DNA from: Candidatus Syntrophosphaera thermopropionivorans
GTDB taxonomy: Bacteria; Cloacimonadota; Cloacimonadia; Cloacimonadales; Cloacimonadaceae
Direction: 5' to 3'
DNA: 40,846 nucleotides
Assembly (NCBI RefSeq): GCF_004353895.1
Contig: NZ_SMOG01000012.1
Location: 1-40,846, forward strand
The first letter of the stretch is position 1. Each line of letters starts with the position of its first letter. Under the pieces are notes generated by a model. The model saw only the letters and a list, made by a program, of their open reading frames with translations, had not been told where the DNA came from and ran no database searches. Position numbers and translations under genes: made by a program. Positions 8,837-20,953 of the stretch are shown here, one piece after another.

Positions 8837-9337
8837 ATGAAATCTTATAAAATCCCCCGGCTTCAAGAAGAGTTGCGTAAAATCTTGAATATAACTTTAA
8901 CCACCAAGATTAACGACCCTTCGTTAGCCTGGGTAACCATTACTGATGTGGTGCTTTCCCGGGATTTAAAGTATGCAAAACTATACTTTTCCCATTATAA
9001 TAACCCCGCTTCCCATGAAAATATCAGGGAGCGTTTAATAAAAACCTCTGGTTATTTCAAAAAACAAATTGCAGGAGCACATATAATGAGAACAATACCC
9101 GAACTATCTTTCTATTACGATGACACAGAAGACCGGGCAGCTCGTGTTGAAACCTTACTCGCAAGCCTCAAAGATAAGTATAATGATGAGGAGGACTACG
9201 AAAACTTTGACGAAGATTTTGACTGGGATGAGGAATATGAGGACGAAGATGACGACCTCTTTGACCTTGATGAAGACGATGACGATATTTTTGATGACAT
9301 AATTGATATCGATGAAGATGAAGGGGAAAACAAATAG
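8837..9337 (+). CDS. rbfA: Ribosome-binding factor A with acidic C-terminal tail
   Basis: 166 aa. The first ~112 residues are a standard KH-like RbfA (RLQEELRKILN, DPSLAWVTITDVVLSRDLKYAKLYFS, PELSFYYDDTEDRAARVETLL), which binds 30S precursors during cold-shock and maturation. From about residue 114 the protein becomes almost pure Asp/Glu with Phe/Tyr spacing, about 52 residues that ordinary RbfA (~115-130 aa) lacks. The tail is in frame and codon use looks normal, so it is not a frameshift artefact. The gene starts 3 nt after the infB stop, as in most bacteria. Confidence 0.94.
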   Translation: MKSYKIPRLQEELRKILNITLTTKINDPSLAWVTITDVVLSRDLKYAKLYFSHYNNPASHENIRERLIKTSGYFKKQIAGAHIMRTIPELSFYYDDTEDRAARVETLLASLKDKYNDEEDYENFDEDFDWDEEYEDEDDDLFDLDEDDDDIFDDIIDIDEDEGENK

Positions 9338-9422
9338 GCGTAATCTATAGATTAACTTTGATTCACCTTATCTTCTAACTAAATTAGTACCAAATTAGGC
9401 TAAAGGAGGGTTATTATATCCA

Positions 9423-10436
9423 ATGAAAAACCTTAATAATATTCAAGAACTAAAAGATATCCTTAATGGCTTTCTGAATGCTTCCAAGTCGGTCGCTATT
9501 ATGACACATACCGAACCAGATGGCGATGGATTCTGTGCAAGTTTGGCTTTACAACGACTATTGAGTTATCAAGGAATTGATAGTGAGATTATCATTGATG
9601 CTGATAGTCAACTGGAACGCTTCAAATTCTTAATGGAAGGAGCAAAACTGAGTATATTTGAAAGCGGAAATTACTACGAAACTCTCATAGTTCTGGATTG
9701 TAATAGCTACACCCTTTTGGGAAACAGAGATGAATTGCTCAGGACCGCTCGTAAAAGATTAGTTATTGACCATCATATTCCTACTGATAAGGAATTAGAC
9801 AGCGATTACACTTTTGTGGATATCACCGAAGTTTGTACAGGCTCTATCATTTATAAAATGTTTAAATCTGAAATTAATAATCTGCCTCCTGCAGAACAAA
9901 GATTTATAGCTAATAACTTGTATATCACCCTTATAAATGATACCAATAACTTTACTAATTCCAATACGGATGCAAAATCGTTATCTCTTGCAGCTGAATT
10001 AGTTGACCTCGGTATAGTCCCTTCCGATTTATATAAAGCTTTTTTCCTTAATAATACCACCAGCCAAATGAAATATCTGGGAGAAGTGCTTTCGGGAATG
10101 GAACTCTATAATGAGGGTCAGATTTTGTTTTTATATTCTTCACTGGATATGCAAAAGCGCAATCATTTATCTACTAATGCTATTAGTGTGCCTCGTTTTG
10201 TCCAGGGTATTAAAGGTGTGGAAGTAATTGCTTTTCTTCGTCAGGATGATAAAGAAGCCTACAATCTCAGTCTCCGTTCAGATACTGTTGATGTTAATGC
10301 CATAGCGGTTTCTTATGGGGGTGGTGGTCATAGAAGTGCTTCCGGTGCTATGCTTTATGGGGAACTGGAGGAGCTAAAATCTGACCTGATATCAAAGCTG
10401 AAACAGGCTCTAACAGAATTCCCAAATAATGTCTGA
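9423..10436 (+). CDS. nrnA: DHH/DHHA1 phosphoesterase, NrnA-like
   Basis: 337 aa. DHH superfamily enzyme resembling NrnA (nanoRNase and 3'-phosphoadenosine 5'-phosphate phosphatase). Motifs: HTEPDGDG near residue 29 (motif I), DCN in VLDCNSYTLLG (motif II), D116-H117-H118 (motif III), NDTNNFTNSNT (motif IV), and a C-terminal DHHA1 GGGGHRSASGA. All metal ligands appear intact. RBS TAAAGGAGGG lies at 9401-9410, 13 nt before the ATG, a long spacing. An 85-bp gap separates it from rbfA with no terminator, and it overlaps truB by 8 nt. The rbfA-nrnA-truB-ribF order is a common bacterial arrangement. Confidence 0.92.
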   Translation: MKNLNNIQELKDILNGFLNASKSVAIMTHTEPDGDGFCASLALQRLLSYQGIDSEIIIDADSQLERFKFLMEGAKLSIFESGNYYETLIVLDCNSYTLLGNRDELLRTARKRLVIDHHIPTDKELDSDYTFVDITEVCTGSIIYKMFKSEINNLPPAEQRFIANNLYITLINDTNNFTNSNTDAKSLSLAAELVDLGIVPSDLYKAFFLNNTTSQMKYLGEVLSGMELYNEGQILFLYSSLDMQKRNHLSTNAISVPRFVQGIKGVEVIAFLRQDDKEAYNLSLRSDTVDVNAIAVSYGGGGHRSASGAMLYGELEELKSDLISKLKQALTEFPNNV

Positions 10437-11295
10437 AAATCAAGGTTTCCTTCTGATTGATAAAGCTTCCGGCAGTTCTTCTTTTGCCTTAGTGAAACAA
10501 TTGAGAGCTCTAACCGGAATCTCCAAAATAGGACATACCGGTACTTTAGACCCTTTTGCTTCTGGATTATTAATTTTCGCTCTGGGTTCCTACACACGCC
10601 TTTGCCAGTTTCTGGAATTGCAGGACAAAGAATATGAGGCAGTTCTTAAGCTGGGAGAACAAACAGAAACCGGTGACCTTGAAGGAAAAGTGATAGCAGT
10701 AAGTGAAAATATACCTAACCAATTAGATAAGGAAGCACTTAGAGAACAAATATTACAAATCAAATCTCTTGCCACTCCAGCTTATTCAGCTGTAAAAATT
10801 AAAGGAAAACCAGCATATTCCTATGCCCGTAAGGGAATTAAAGTGGAACTGGAAGACCGCCCTGTTCATATCTCCAAATTTGAAGTGACAGATTATTCTC
10901 CTCCTTATTTAAGTTTTTGTTGCAAAGTCTCTAAAGGAACCTATATCCGGAGTCTGGGAGAACTTATAGCTCAACTCTTAGAAACAGTAGGACATTGTGT
11001 TAACTTGCGAAGAACCGCTATAGGTCATCTCAGCGTAAATCAAGCCTCTAAAATTGAAGATATTACAAAAGAAAATTTCACTTCTCATTTCTTTCCCATA
11101 GAAGAGCTGTTTCCAGACTTTGAAAAACTCTACTTATCCGAAAAAGAGCTAATTCACCTTAGTAATGGCAATCTCATACCCAATACTGGAAAGGACTACG
11201 AGAAAATACTGGTATTTGATTCTCAAGGCAGCTTGCAAGGCGTGGCAAAGAGAAAAGATGGCATAATTATTCCTTATATAAATCTGAAGAGTTGA
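10429..11295 (+). CDS. truB: tRNA pseudouridine-55 synthase TruB
   Basis: 288 aa. Makes pseudouridine 55 in the T-loop of tRNAs. The catalytic motif GHTGTLDPFASGLL contains the nucleophile D41. Other family blocks: GFLLIDKASGSSSF at the N-terminus, PAYSAVKIKGKPAYSYAR, and SKGTYIRSLGELIA. The C-terminal region (about 235-288) resembles a reduced PUA domain. The ATG lies inside the end of nrnA (8-nt overlap) and the stop is one base before ribF ATG, so translation is probably coupled. Confidence 0.95.
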   Translation: MSENQGFLLIDKASGSSSFALVKQLRALTGISKIGHTGTLDPFASGLLIFALGSYTRLCQFLELQDKEYEAVLKLGEQTETGDLEGKVIAVSENIPNQLDKEALREQILQIKSLATPAYSAVKIKGKPAYSYARKGIKVELEDRPVHISKFEVTDYSPPYLSFCCKVSKGTYIRSLGELIAQLLETVGHCVNLRRTAIGHLSVNQASKIEDITKENFTSHFFPIEELFPDFEKLYLSEKELIHLSNGNLIPNTGKDYEKILVFDSQGSLQGVAKRKDGIIIPYINLKS

Positions 11296-11296
11296 T

Positions 11297-12205
11297 ATGA
11301 AAACTGTTTTAAGTATGGGCAATTTTGATGGTCTGCATATTGGACATAAAAAACTTCTTTCCAGAGTTAGGGAGCTGGCAGAAGAGCGTAATCTTAAATC
11401 TGTGGTTATCACTTATGACAATCATCCTGCTCAGACGCTGAATAATAATTCCTATCCCTATATCCTGCTCCCACCAGAGCATAAAAGAACTAAAATTTTA
11501 GATTTGGGTATAGACGAGGTTCAATTGCTGCATTTTGATGAAAAACTGGCAAAAACTTCAGCAGAAGATTTTTTGCGAGAGTATCTGATGGCTAAATACA
11601 ATCCTGCTATCATTGTGCTGGGTTATGACTCTCATTTCGGTTATCAAAGAAGAGGAAATTACCAGTTTCTCCTGGAGCAGAGTAAAAACTATGGATTTGA
11701 AGTGGAATATGTAGAGCCCGTCCTATATAATAATCGCATTGTTAGCAGCTCATTAATCAGAGAAATGCTCATATCAGGTAATCTTTATGTGGCAAATCGC
11801 TTACTTGGTTATCCTTACACCCTTTATGGAACCGTGGGAAGGGGAAGAGGAATTGGCAGGGAACTGGGATTTCCAACTGTAAATCTTCAATTGGAAGACA
11901 CCTGTCAGCTTGTTCCTTATAATGGAGTTTATTTTAGTATTGCACAAACCGGAGATTTAGTTTTTTATGGATTGACAAATATAGGCATCAGTCCAACTTT
12001 GAAACATAAGGATAAAGCTGAGATAGAAACCTATCTGTTAGATATAAAAAGATATTTTAATGACTATACTTTTGCCGTATCATTGCTACATTATCTACGA
12101 GAGGAAAGGATGTTTCCTGATAAAGATGCCCTGATAAGAGCTATTGAAAAAGATGTCGCACTCGCTAAGAAATTGGTGGATAATAAAATATTATGCGATT
12201 TCTAA
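11297..12205 (+). CDS. ribF: Bifunctional riboflavin kinase / FAD synthetase
   Basis: 302 aa, the typical RibF length. The N-terminal FMN adenylyltransferase domain shows GNFDGLHIGHKKLL (HxGH nucleotide-binding motif) and a second signature near SSSLIREMLISGN. The C-terminal flavokinase domain shows GRGIGRELGFPTVNL and the terminal IETYLLDIKRYFND block. It converts riboflavin to FMN and FAD. It starts one base after truB and its last 13 nt overlap the start of the following secreted-protein gene in another frame. Confidence 0.94.
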   Translation: MKTVLSMGNFDGLHIGHKKLLSRVRELAEERNLKSVVITYDNHPAQTLNNNSYPYILLPPEHKRTKILDLGIDEVQLLHFDEKLAKTSAEDFLREYLMAKYNPAIIVLGYDSHFGYQRRGNYQFLLEQSKNYGFEVEYVEPVLYNNRIVSSSLIREMLISGNLYVANRLLGYPYTLYGTVGRGRGIGRELGFPTVNLQLEDTCQLVPYNGVYFSIAQTGDLVFYGLTNIGISPTLKHKDKAEIETYLLDIKRYFNDYTFAVSLLHYLREERMFPDKDALIRAIEKDVALAKKLVDNKILCDF

Positions 12206-14103
12206 TAACTTTTGCTGTCCTCTTATTTGTATGCTTTTCCTTTGCTCTGGACTTTGTCCCAGGTTCTGGTTCTCAAGTGATTCCAGAGGACAGTAAAGAA
12301 TATAATTTTGCCTATCATCAAGGAACGGATGATTATCACTTTTATGGCTCAGATAAGTGGGCGGTATTTTTTGATTTTGCATCTGTATATCCCGCTGCTG
12401 AAATCTCACAATTTCTTGTCTCTAAAGCCTTAATCTACCTTCCTCAAATAGGTGATTCCATTAAGGTGGAGCTTTTTACCAATGGATATAATAGTCCCGG
12501 CACACTTTTAACCTGGAATAAGGTACCGGTCTCTTCCAACTGGTTAGAAATAACTTTCCCTCAAACTGTTCAAGAAAGCTCTTTGTGGATGGTAGCAACA
12601 TATTCTACCAGTTTTATTGGAACTTTTGTTTCCGCTTCCTATGGTTCTGGAACGCATAGTTATTATTCTAATACCAATGTGCCACAATCTCCTTATTATC
12701 AAAGTTTTGCAAATGCAGGATTTAGTGCCGAACTACTGTTCGGACTCACAGGAGAATTTGTGCTGGATTCACAAATAATTGACCTGGAACTAACCTATTT
12801 TAACCTGGAAGGAATAGTTGAACCAGGACAAACGGTAGCTCCAACCTTTGCTATCTATAATCATTCCAGTATTCCCATTTCCGATGCGGCTATCCATTTA
12901 AATGTTTATTCGCCAGACCCAGACTTTGCCTTCTTTGATGAAATTCCTATAACGGAAACTATTGCTCCTCATTCTCTTTATGAATTTAATGACCAGAATC
13001 CAGATTTTCTTGAGCATCAATTCACACTTCCTGAAAGACCTTTACAGTTAAAATTGAGAGCTGCCTTGGTTAGCAGTCATAACGATAATGACCCTCAGGC
13101 AAATAATATTAAGTTAATACATCGTTTTAGCTTTGCCGATTCTTATCCTATTTTCCTGATAGAGAATTTCTTACGCTGGCAAAATGCTTCCCAGATATCC
13201 TGGTCGCAAGACCAATATAATCTTCCGCAATTTCATATTTTAAACTATTTTCCTATCCTGGGTGATTCTCTTTCCAATCTGGCAGCGCAAAATAGATTTA
13301 ATTGGTATCATTTCAATTCATTACCTCGTACTGTTATCAATGGAAACCTTAAAATTAATGGTTTCTCCTCTAATTATGGTAATCAGTTTACCCAATTATG
13401 CACTCAAGCTCAGAATAGTAAGACTTTCATATCTTCTGCTGATTGTCGCATCATTAGTGAGGAAAATAGTGACCAACTTTCCGCATCTTTAACCCTGAAT
13501 AATGCACATACTCAACTATATTCTTCTGCGGTGGAGTATGATATCGTCAATCTGTCGCGGCTATTTGTAGGTTTGTTCAAAAAAGAAACTTTCAATAACA
13601 GTGAACGCTGGGTGATTGATCGCTGGATAGTGCAAAATCAAGCTTTAAATGGAAGCCTAAATGCCGCTCAAAGTCTCACTTTAGATTTTTCTATTCCTTT
13701 AAATAATATTCCTTTAAATGAATTAGAAGAATCCTACCGTCTTTACTATTGGTTGCAGATGTCAGATACCGGAAAAATTCTTTATTCTTCCTTTGCGGAG
13801 TTCAGCAATTTCGTTCCAGTCAACGATATTAACTATAGTATCCCCCGATTAAATATCACTTCCAATCCTTTACGCCGGGGTGAACAGATGAAGATAACTC
13901 TCAATAATGGAAAGCAATTAGGACGAGTGCAGGTCTATAATCTGAAAGGTCAAAAGATTAAAGATTTTTACACCACTCAACCTGAAATTGTTTTCACATC
14001 TGATGAATTTCCAACCAATGGTATCTATTTTCTCCGATTTCCCGAGCTTCCTGCAGCTAAAGCGGGTAATCCTACCACTCATAAAATTATTATCTTAAAG
14101 TGA
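12193..14103 (+). CDS. Secreted protein, thioredoxin-like region and C-terminal sorting-type domain
   Basis: 636 aa. A clear signal peptide (MRFLITFAVLLFVCFSFA, cleavage before LDF) predicts export. The C-terminus (about 548-636) has the pattern of FlgD-like / type-A sorting domains: LNITSNPLRRGEQMKITL, RVQVYNLKGQKIKDF, NGIYFLRF, ending KIIILK. Residues ~100-310 look like beta-sandwich modules. At about 316-410, LIENFLRWQN...HILNYFPI...NRFNWYHFNSLPRTVINGN follows the layout of Omp28-like thioredoxin-fold domains of FCB bacteria, but the CxxC is missing. The start ATG lies inside the ribF end (13-nt overlap), and yhaM begins 6 nt after its stop, so it is embedded in the expression operon. Function unknown; the thioredoxin comparison is from memory. 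Confidence 0.75.
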   Translation: MRFLITFAVLLFVCFSFALDFVPGSGSQVIPEDSKEYNFAYHQGTDDYHFYGSDKWAVFFDFASVYPAAEISQFLVSKALIYLPQIGDSIKVELFTNGYNSPGTLLTWNKVPVSSNWLEITFPQTVQESSLWMVATYSTSFIGTFVSASYGSGTHSYYSNTNVPQSPYYQSFANAGFSAELLFGLTGEFVLDSQIIDLELTYFNLEGIVEPGQTVAPTFAIYNHSSIPISDAAIHLNVYSPDPDFAFFDEIPITETIAPHSLYEFNDQNPDFLEHQFTLPERPLQLKLRAALVSSHNDNDPQANNIKLIHRFSFADSYPIFLIENFLRWQNASQISWSQDQYNLPQFHILNYFPILGDSLSNLAAQNRFNWYHFNSLPRTVINGNLKINGFSSNYGNQFTQLCTQAQNSKTFISSADCRIISEENSDQLSASLTLNNAHTQLYSSAVEYDIVNLSRLFVGLFKKETFNNSERWVIDRWIVQNQALNGSLNAAQSLTLDFSIPLNNIPLNELEESYRLYYWLQMSDTGKILYSSFAEFSNFVPVNDINYSIPRLNITSNPLRRGEQMKITLNNGKQLGRVQVYNLKGQKIKDFYTTQPEIVFTSDEFPTNGIYFLRFPELPAAKAGNPTTHKIIILK

Positions 14104-14109
14104 ATAACT

Positions 14110-15060
14110 ATGTTTGAACACATTAATATATCCGACCTGAAAGAACATCTGGGAGAAGAAGTAGTCAGTTTTTATCTGGTGACTTCCAAAGAAATTCGTC
14201 AGGGAAAGAATGACCGCTATCTATATCTTCGCTTGCAAGACCATAGTGGAAGTATTAATGCCTATGTCTGGAAAGATTTCCAGAAAGCAGCGGAAGAGTT
14301 CTCCGAAGGAGATGTGATAAAAATCAAAGCTATGGTCAATAATTACAAAGACCAGGTGCAGCTGAATGTAAGTCAATTACGCTATGCAGATAAATCGGAA
14401 TATAATATTGAACATTTTATTAGTTCCAGCAGTAAACCTCCAGAATTTCTGGCTGAACAGTTCTTTTCTTTCGTTGATAAAGTAGAAAACCTCTGGATTA
14501 ATAAGCTCCTACACCTGATTTTTGATGACAAACAATTCTTCAATCTCTTTCTTAATGCACCGGCAGCTAAAAGTTGGCATCACAATTATCGCCATGGACT
14601 TATAGAACACACCGTCAATGTAGCTACTCTGTGTGATTCCGTTTGCACTCTTTATCCTGTGCATAGAGACCTGATTATCGCTGGTGCCTTGCTTCATGAT
14701 GTGGGTAAAGTATTTGAATATAGTCCTGCTCCCAATATTGATTTTACCGATTTAGGTAGATTGGTCGGGCATCTCAGTCTGGGAGACCAGTTTGTATGTG
14801 AAAAAGCTAAGGAAATTATAGGTTTCCCCGAGGAAATTCTCTTGAATCTGCGTCATATGATACTTGCCCATCATGGCGAATACGAAAAAGCTTCTGTTCG
14901 TCTACCTCAAACCCTTGAAGCCCTTGTTCTGCACCTTTGCGATAATCTTGATGCTCAAAGTGTCGGAGTGGCACAACTTTTAGCGGCTGCTCCAGATGAT
15001 GCAGTCTGGACTGAATACGATAAATTAAATAATCGTTATTATCACCTGACTAAAATCTGA
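14110..15060 (+). CDS. yhaM: YhaM-like 3'-5' exoribonuclease (OB fold + HD domain)
   Basis: 316 aa, the length of YhaM/CBF1. The N-terminal OB-fold (about 15-95, YLYLRLQDHSGSINAYVW) is followed by an HD phosphohydrolase domain: HHNYRHGLIEHTVNVATL, then ALLHDVGKVFEY with H196-D197, and HMILAHHGEYE. Staphylococcal and bacillary YhaM trim RNA 3' ends; here that role is inferred from family. It follows the secreted-protein gene by 6 nt and precedes an MBL hydrolase. Confidence 0.85.
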   Translation: MFEHINISDLKEHLGEEVVSFYLVTSKEIRQGKNDRYLYLRLQDHSGSINAYVWKDFQKAAEEFSEGDVIKIKAMVNNYKDQVQLNVSQLRYADKSEYNIEHFISSSSKPPEFLAEQFFSFVDKVENLWINKLLHLIFDDKQFFNLFLNAPAAKSWHHNYRHGLIEHTVNVATLCDSVCTLYPVHRDLIIAGALLHDVGKVFEYSPAPNIDFTDLGRLVGHLSLGDQFVCEKAKEIIGFPEEILLNLRHMILAHHGEYEKASVRLPQTLEALVLHLCDNLDAQSVGVAQLLAAAPDDAVWTEYDKLNNRYYHLTKI

Positions 15061-15063
15061 TTG

Positions 15064-15849
15064 ATGTTCCAGCTCGCTGTTTTGGTTAGTAGTTCACAGG
15101 GAAATGCCAGCTTCATCCGAACAGATGAAACTGCCATATTACTGGATGCTGGAACCCCTGCTAAAACTATATTTAACGCTCTACAAGACCTTGGGATTGA
15201 TAGATATGAAATAAAAGGAGTGATACTGAGCCATGAACACTCCGACCATATCAAAGGAGCTGGTGCAGTCCTCCGTTATCTTAAGGTGCCTCTTTATATA
15301 AATGAAGAAACTTATCACCAATGTCAGTATCGTTTAGGAAATATTCCAGCTGGCATAAATTTCTTCCAGACGGGAATTCCTTTCCGCATTAATGACCTCG
15401 TTATCCATCCTTTTTCTTCTTCTCATGACGCTGTAGAAAGTTGCAATTTTACCTTCCATCGTCTACACAATCAGGAACGAAAACTGGGAATAGCTACCGA
15501 TTTGGGATTTCCTACTACTCTGGTAGTCAATAAATTAAAGGATTGTACTACCATCGTTCTGGAAAGTAATCATGATGAAAAAATGCTGATGGAAGGACCT
15601 TATCCCTGGAGCCTAAAACAACGAATTAAAAGCCCGCAAGGACATCTTTCTAATCAGCAAGCGGTGGGTCTATTGAGCCAAATTATGCACTATGGGTTAG
15701 AAAACCTTATCCTGGCTCATTTAAGCGAAACAAACAATAATCCTCAACTCGTATGGGATACGATGAATGACTTTCTACAATCCATACGCAGTAATGTTAA
15801 CCTCCTGATTGCTGAACCTTATAGGCATACTCCACTGATAAATATTTAA
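15064..15849 (+). CDS. MBL-fold metallohydrolase, YycJ/WalJ type
   Basis: 261 aa from ATG 15064 (an in-frame TTG at 15061 would add one Met). Typical metallo-beta-lactamase fold: SSQGNASFIRTDETAILLDAG at the N-terminus, LSHEHSDH carrying H57, H59, D61 and H62, a later IATDLG, and AEPYRH near the end. The layout and length fit the YycJ/WalJ group of putative nucleases (5'-3' DNA exonuclease activity reported for WalJ relatives). Starts 3 nt after yhaM stop and is the last gene before a 600-bp gap. Confidence 0.86.
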   Translation: MFQLAVLVSSSQGNASFIRTDETAILLDAGTPAKTIFNALQDLGIDRYEIKGVILSHEHSDHIKGAGAVLRYLKVPLYINEETYHQCQYRLGNIPAGINFFQTGIPFRINDLVIHPFSSSHDAVESCNFTFHRLHNQERKLGIATDLGFPTTLVVNKLKDCTTIVLESNHDEKMLMEGPYPWSLKQRIKSPQGHLSNQQAVGLLSQIMHYGLENLILAHLSETNNNPQLVWDTMNDFLQSIRSNVNLLIAEPYRHTPLINI

Positions 15850-18345
<2,496 letters not shown>

Positions 18346-18358
18346 TTGGGAGTTATAG

Positions 18359-20953
18359 ATGGAAGATAAATCAAGAATTATTGAAGTACAAATAGAAGAC
18401 CAGATGCGCCAAGCTTATCTGGATTATTCAATGAGTGTTATAGTGTCCAGGGCATTACCAGATATTCGGGATGGATTAAAGCCTTCCCAACGACGTATCA
18501 TATATGCTATGAGTGAATTAAATCTGGTTCCTGGCGGACATTTTCGTAAATGTGCTAAAATAGCAGGTGATACCTCAGGAAACTATCATCCTCACGGTGA
18601 ACAGGTGGTCTATCCTACTTTAGTGCGTCTTGCTCAACCCTGGAATATGCGATATCCATTGATAGAAGGACAGGGCAATTTCGGTTCTATAGATGGAGAC
18701 CCACCTGCAGCAATGCGATACACAGAAGCAAGATTGCAAAAAGTTACAATGGAACTATTGGCTGAATTGGATAAAGATACTGTCAATTTCCGTAGTAACT
18801 ATGATGAAACACGGAAAGAACCAGAGGTATTTCCTGCTCGGATACCTAATCTGCTAATTAATGGCTCTTCAGGTATTGCAGTAGGTATGGCAACTAATAT
18901 GCCACCACATAATTTAACAGAAATATGTAATGCCGTGATTGCACTTATTGATAATCCAGATTTAGAGATATTGGAACTGCATAAATATATTAAAGGTCCA
19001 GATTTCCCTATGGGAGGATATATCCTTGGCACAAAAGGAATAATGGATTATTTCTTAACTGGTAGAGGGCAATTGCTCATAAGAGGTGAAGCTGAAATTG
19101 AAACTAATAAAAATGAACAGGAACAGATTATTATTCGTTCTATCCCTTACCAGATAACTAAGACTGCCCTTATTGATAAGATTGTAGAACTGGTAAAAGA
19201 TAAAAGAATTGAAGGAATAAGCGATATTCGTGATGAATCTGGCAGAGATGGAATGCGTTTAGTTATTATGGTTAAGCGCAATGCGGATGCTCAAACCGTC
19301 CTTAATCAGTTATACAAATACACTCAATTACAGACCACTTTTGGTGTGATTAATCTCTGCCTGGTTAATGGCGTCCCTCAAGTGGTCAATATGAAGGATA
19401 TGCTCAATAACTTCATAGAATTTCGTCATGAAGTGATTTTGCGTCGCACCAATTTTGAACTAAGAAATGCGGAAGAAAGATTGCATATCCTGGAAGGTTT
19501 AAGAATTGCACTGGACCATCTGGATGAAGTTATTGCCACTATCCGTGCATCACAAACTCCACCTGAGGCTAGTGAACAATTACAAGAGAAATTTGGCTTA
19601 TCTGAAATTCAAGCCAAAGCTATTCTGGATATGAGATTGCAAAGATTAACAGGTCTGGAAAGAGAAAAGATTGAAACTGAATATGAAGAGCTACTGAAAG
19701 TAATAGACCATCTGAAAGATTTATTGGAACATAAAGAAAAGAGAATGCAACTCATAAAAGAAGAAACTGCTGAAATAAGAGATAAATATGGAGACCCACG
19801 TCGTACTCAAATTCTGGAAAGCTACAACGGTATCTTAAATCCAGAAGATATGATAGCTGATGAACTGGTGGTCGTAACCATTACTCACGAAGGCTATGTA
19901 AAGCGTATGCCCATAGATACATATAGAGTCCAGGGCAGAGGGGGAAGAGGTTTAACCGCTGCTAATCTGAGAGAAGAGGACTTTATTCAGTATATCTTTG
20001 TGGCTTCTACCCATTCTTATATCCTGCTCTTCACGGATTTAGGTAAATGTTACTGGCTAAAAGTGTATGAGATTCCTGAAGCTGGAAGAACAGCCCGGGG
20101 GAAAGCTATCGTTAATTTGGTTAATCTGCAGGATAAAGAAAAAGTGAAGGCTTTTGTCACTCTCAAGGATTTCAATCCGGAAGAAAATATCGTGATGTGC
20201 ACCAAGAATGGTATGGTCAAGAAAACTCCTGTGGCAGCTTTCAGTCATCCTCGCAGTTCTGGAATTCTGGCTATAAAATTGTTACCAGGAGATGAATTAA
20301 TAGATGCCAGAATAACCGAAGGCAATGATGACCTCATTTTAGCCACACATAATGGATATTGCAATCGCTTTAGTGAGAGAGAGATAAGACCTACTGCTCG
20401 TTTCACTCAGGGTGTTAGAGGCATAAGATTGCGTGAAGAAGATTATGTTGTTTCTATGGCTGTAATATCTCAGGATTTATTGATGGAAAATGGAAATGCG
20501 CTAACTAAGACTATTTTAGCGATTAGTGAAAATGGATATGGAAAACGCACTCGGATATCTGCCTATTCTATAACAAGAAGAGGAAGCAAGGGGGTTATTA
20601 CTCTTAAGACAAATGAGAGAAATGGACATCTCGCAGCTCTAATGCTGGTAGACGAAAACGATGATTTGGTAATAATCACCCAGGAAGGAATGATAATCCG
20701 TCAGAAAGTGAGTGATATCTCTATCTTTGAAAGAAACACTCAAGGTGTGCATTTGATTAATCTTCGGGAAAATGATAAGGTGGTAGATATCACCATAATT
20801 CCTAAGGAACCTGATGAAGAAGAACTGGATAGAGAAGTGGAAAAGGCAAAAAATGCCCCTTCTATGCAAGCATCTAATACAATGGAAGATGTTACGGAAG
20901 AACAAGATGAAGAAGAAGAATTCAAGGATGAAGAATTTCCTGAAGAAGAATGA
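18359..20953 (+). CDS. gyrA: DNA gyrase subunit A
   Basis: 864 aa. Cleavage-religation subunit. N-terminal block [23 protein letters not shown], catalytic tyrosine Y121 in AMRYTEARL, tower and coiled-coil region to about residue 500, then a six-bladed beta-pinwheel with the GyrA box QGRGGRG (identifies gyrase rather than topo IV). The quinolone-determining segment reads HGEQVVYP: residues matching E. coli Ser83 and Asp87 are Gln82 and Pro86. The last ~45 residues form an acidic tail ([21 protein letters not shown]-like). It follows gyrB by 13 nt; a terminator lies 9 nt after the stop. Confidence 0.97.
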   Translation: MEDKSRIIEVQIEDQMRQAYLDYSMSVIVSRALPDIRDGLKPSQRRIIYAMSELNLVPGGHFRKCAKIAGDTSGNYHPHGEQVVYPTLVRLAQPWNMRYPLIEGQGNFGSIDGDPPAAMRYTEARLQKVTMELLAELDKDTVNFRSNYDETRKEPEVFPARIPNLLINGSSGIAVGMATNMPPHNLTEICNAVIALIDNPDLEILELHKYIKGPDFPMGGYILGTKGIMDYFLTGRGQLLIRGEAEIETNKNEQEQIIIRSIPYQITKTALIDKIVELVKDKRIEGISDIRDESGRDGMRLVIMVKRNADAQTVLNQLYKYTQLQTTFGVINLCLVNGVPQVVNMKDMLNNFIEFRHEVILRRTNFELRNAEERLHILEGLRIALDHLDEVIATIRASQTPPEASEQLQEKFGLSEIQAKAILDMRLQRLTGLEREKIETEYEELLKVIDHLKDLLEHKEKRMQLIKEETAEIRDKYGDPRRTQILESYNGILNPEDMIADELVVVTITHEGYVKRMPIDTYRVQGRGGRGLTAANLREEDFIQYIFVASTHSYILLFTDLGKCYWLKVYEIPEAGRTARGKAIVNLVNLQDKEKVKAFVTLKDFNPEENIVMCTKNGMVKKTPVAAFSHPRSSGILAIKLLPGDELIDARITEGNDDLILATHNGYCNRFSEREIRPTARFTQGVRGIRLREEDYVVSMAVISQDLLMENGNALTKTILAISENGYGKRTRISAYSITRRGSKGVITLKTNERNGHLAALMLVDENDDLVIITQEGMIIRQKVSDISIFERNTQGVHLINLRENDKVVDITIIPKEPDEEELDREVEKAKNAPSMQASNTMEDVTEEQDEEEEFKDEEFPEEE

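Noticed and set aside
20814-20927. Upstream extension of the lipoprotein to an ATG at 20814
   Set aside because: It would overlap gyrA by 140 nt and add a Lys-rich stretch that is just the acidic gyrA tail read in another frame.
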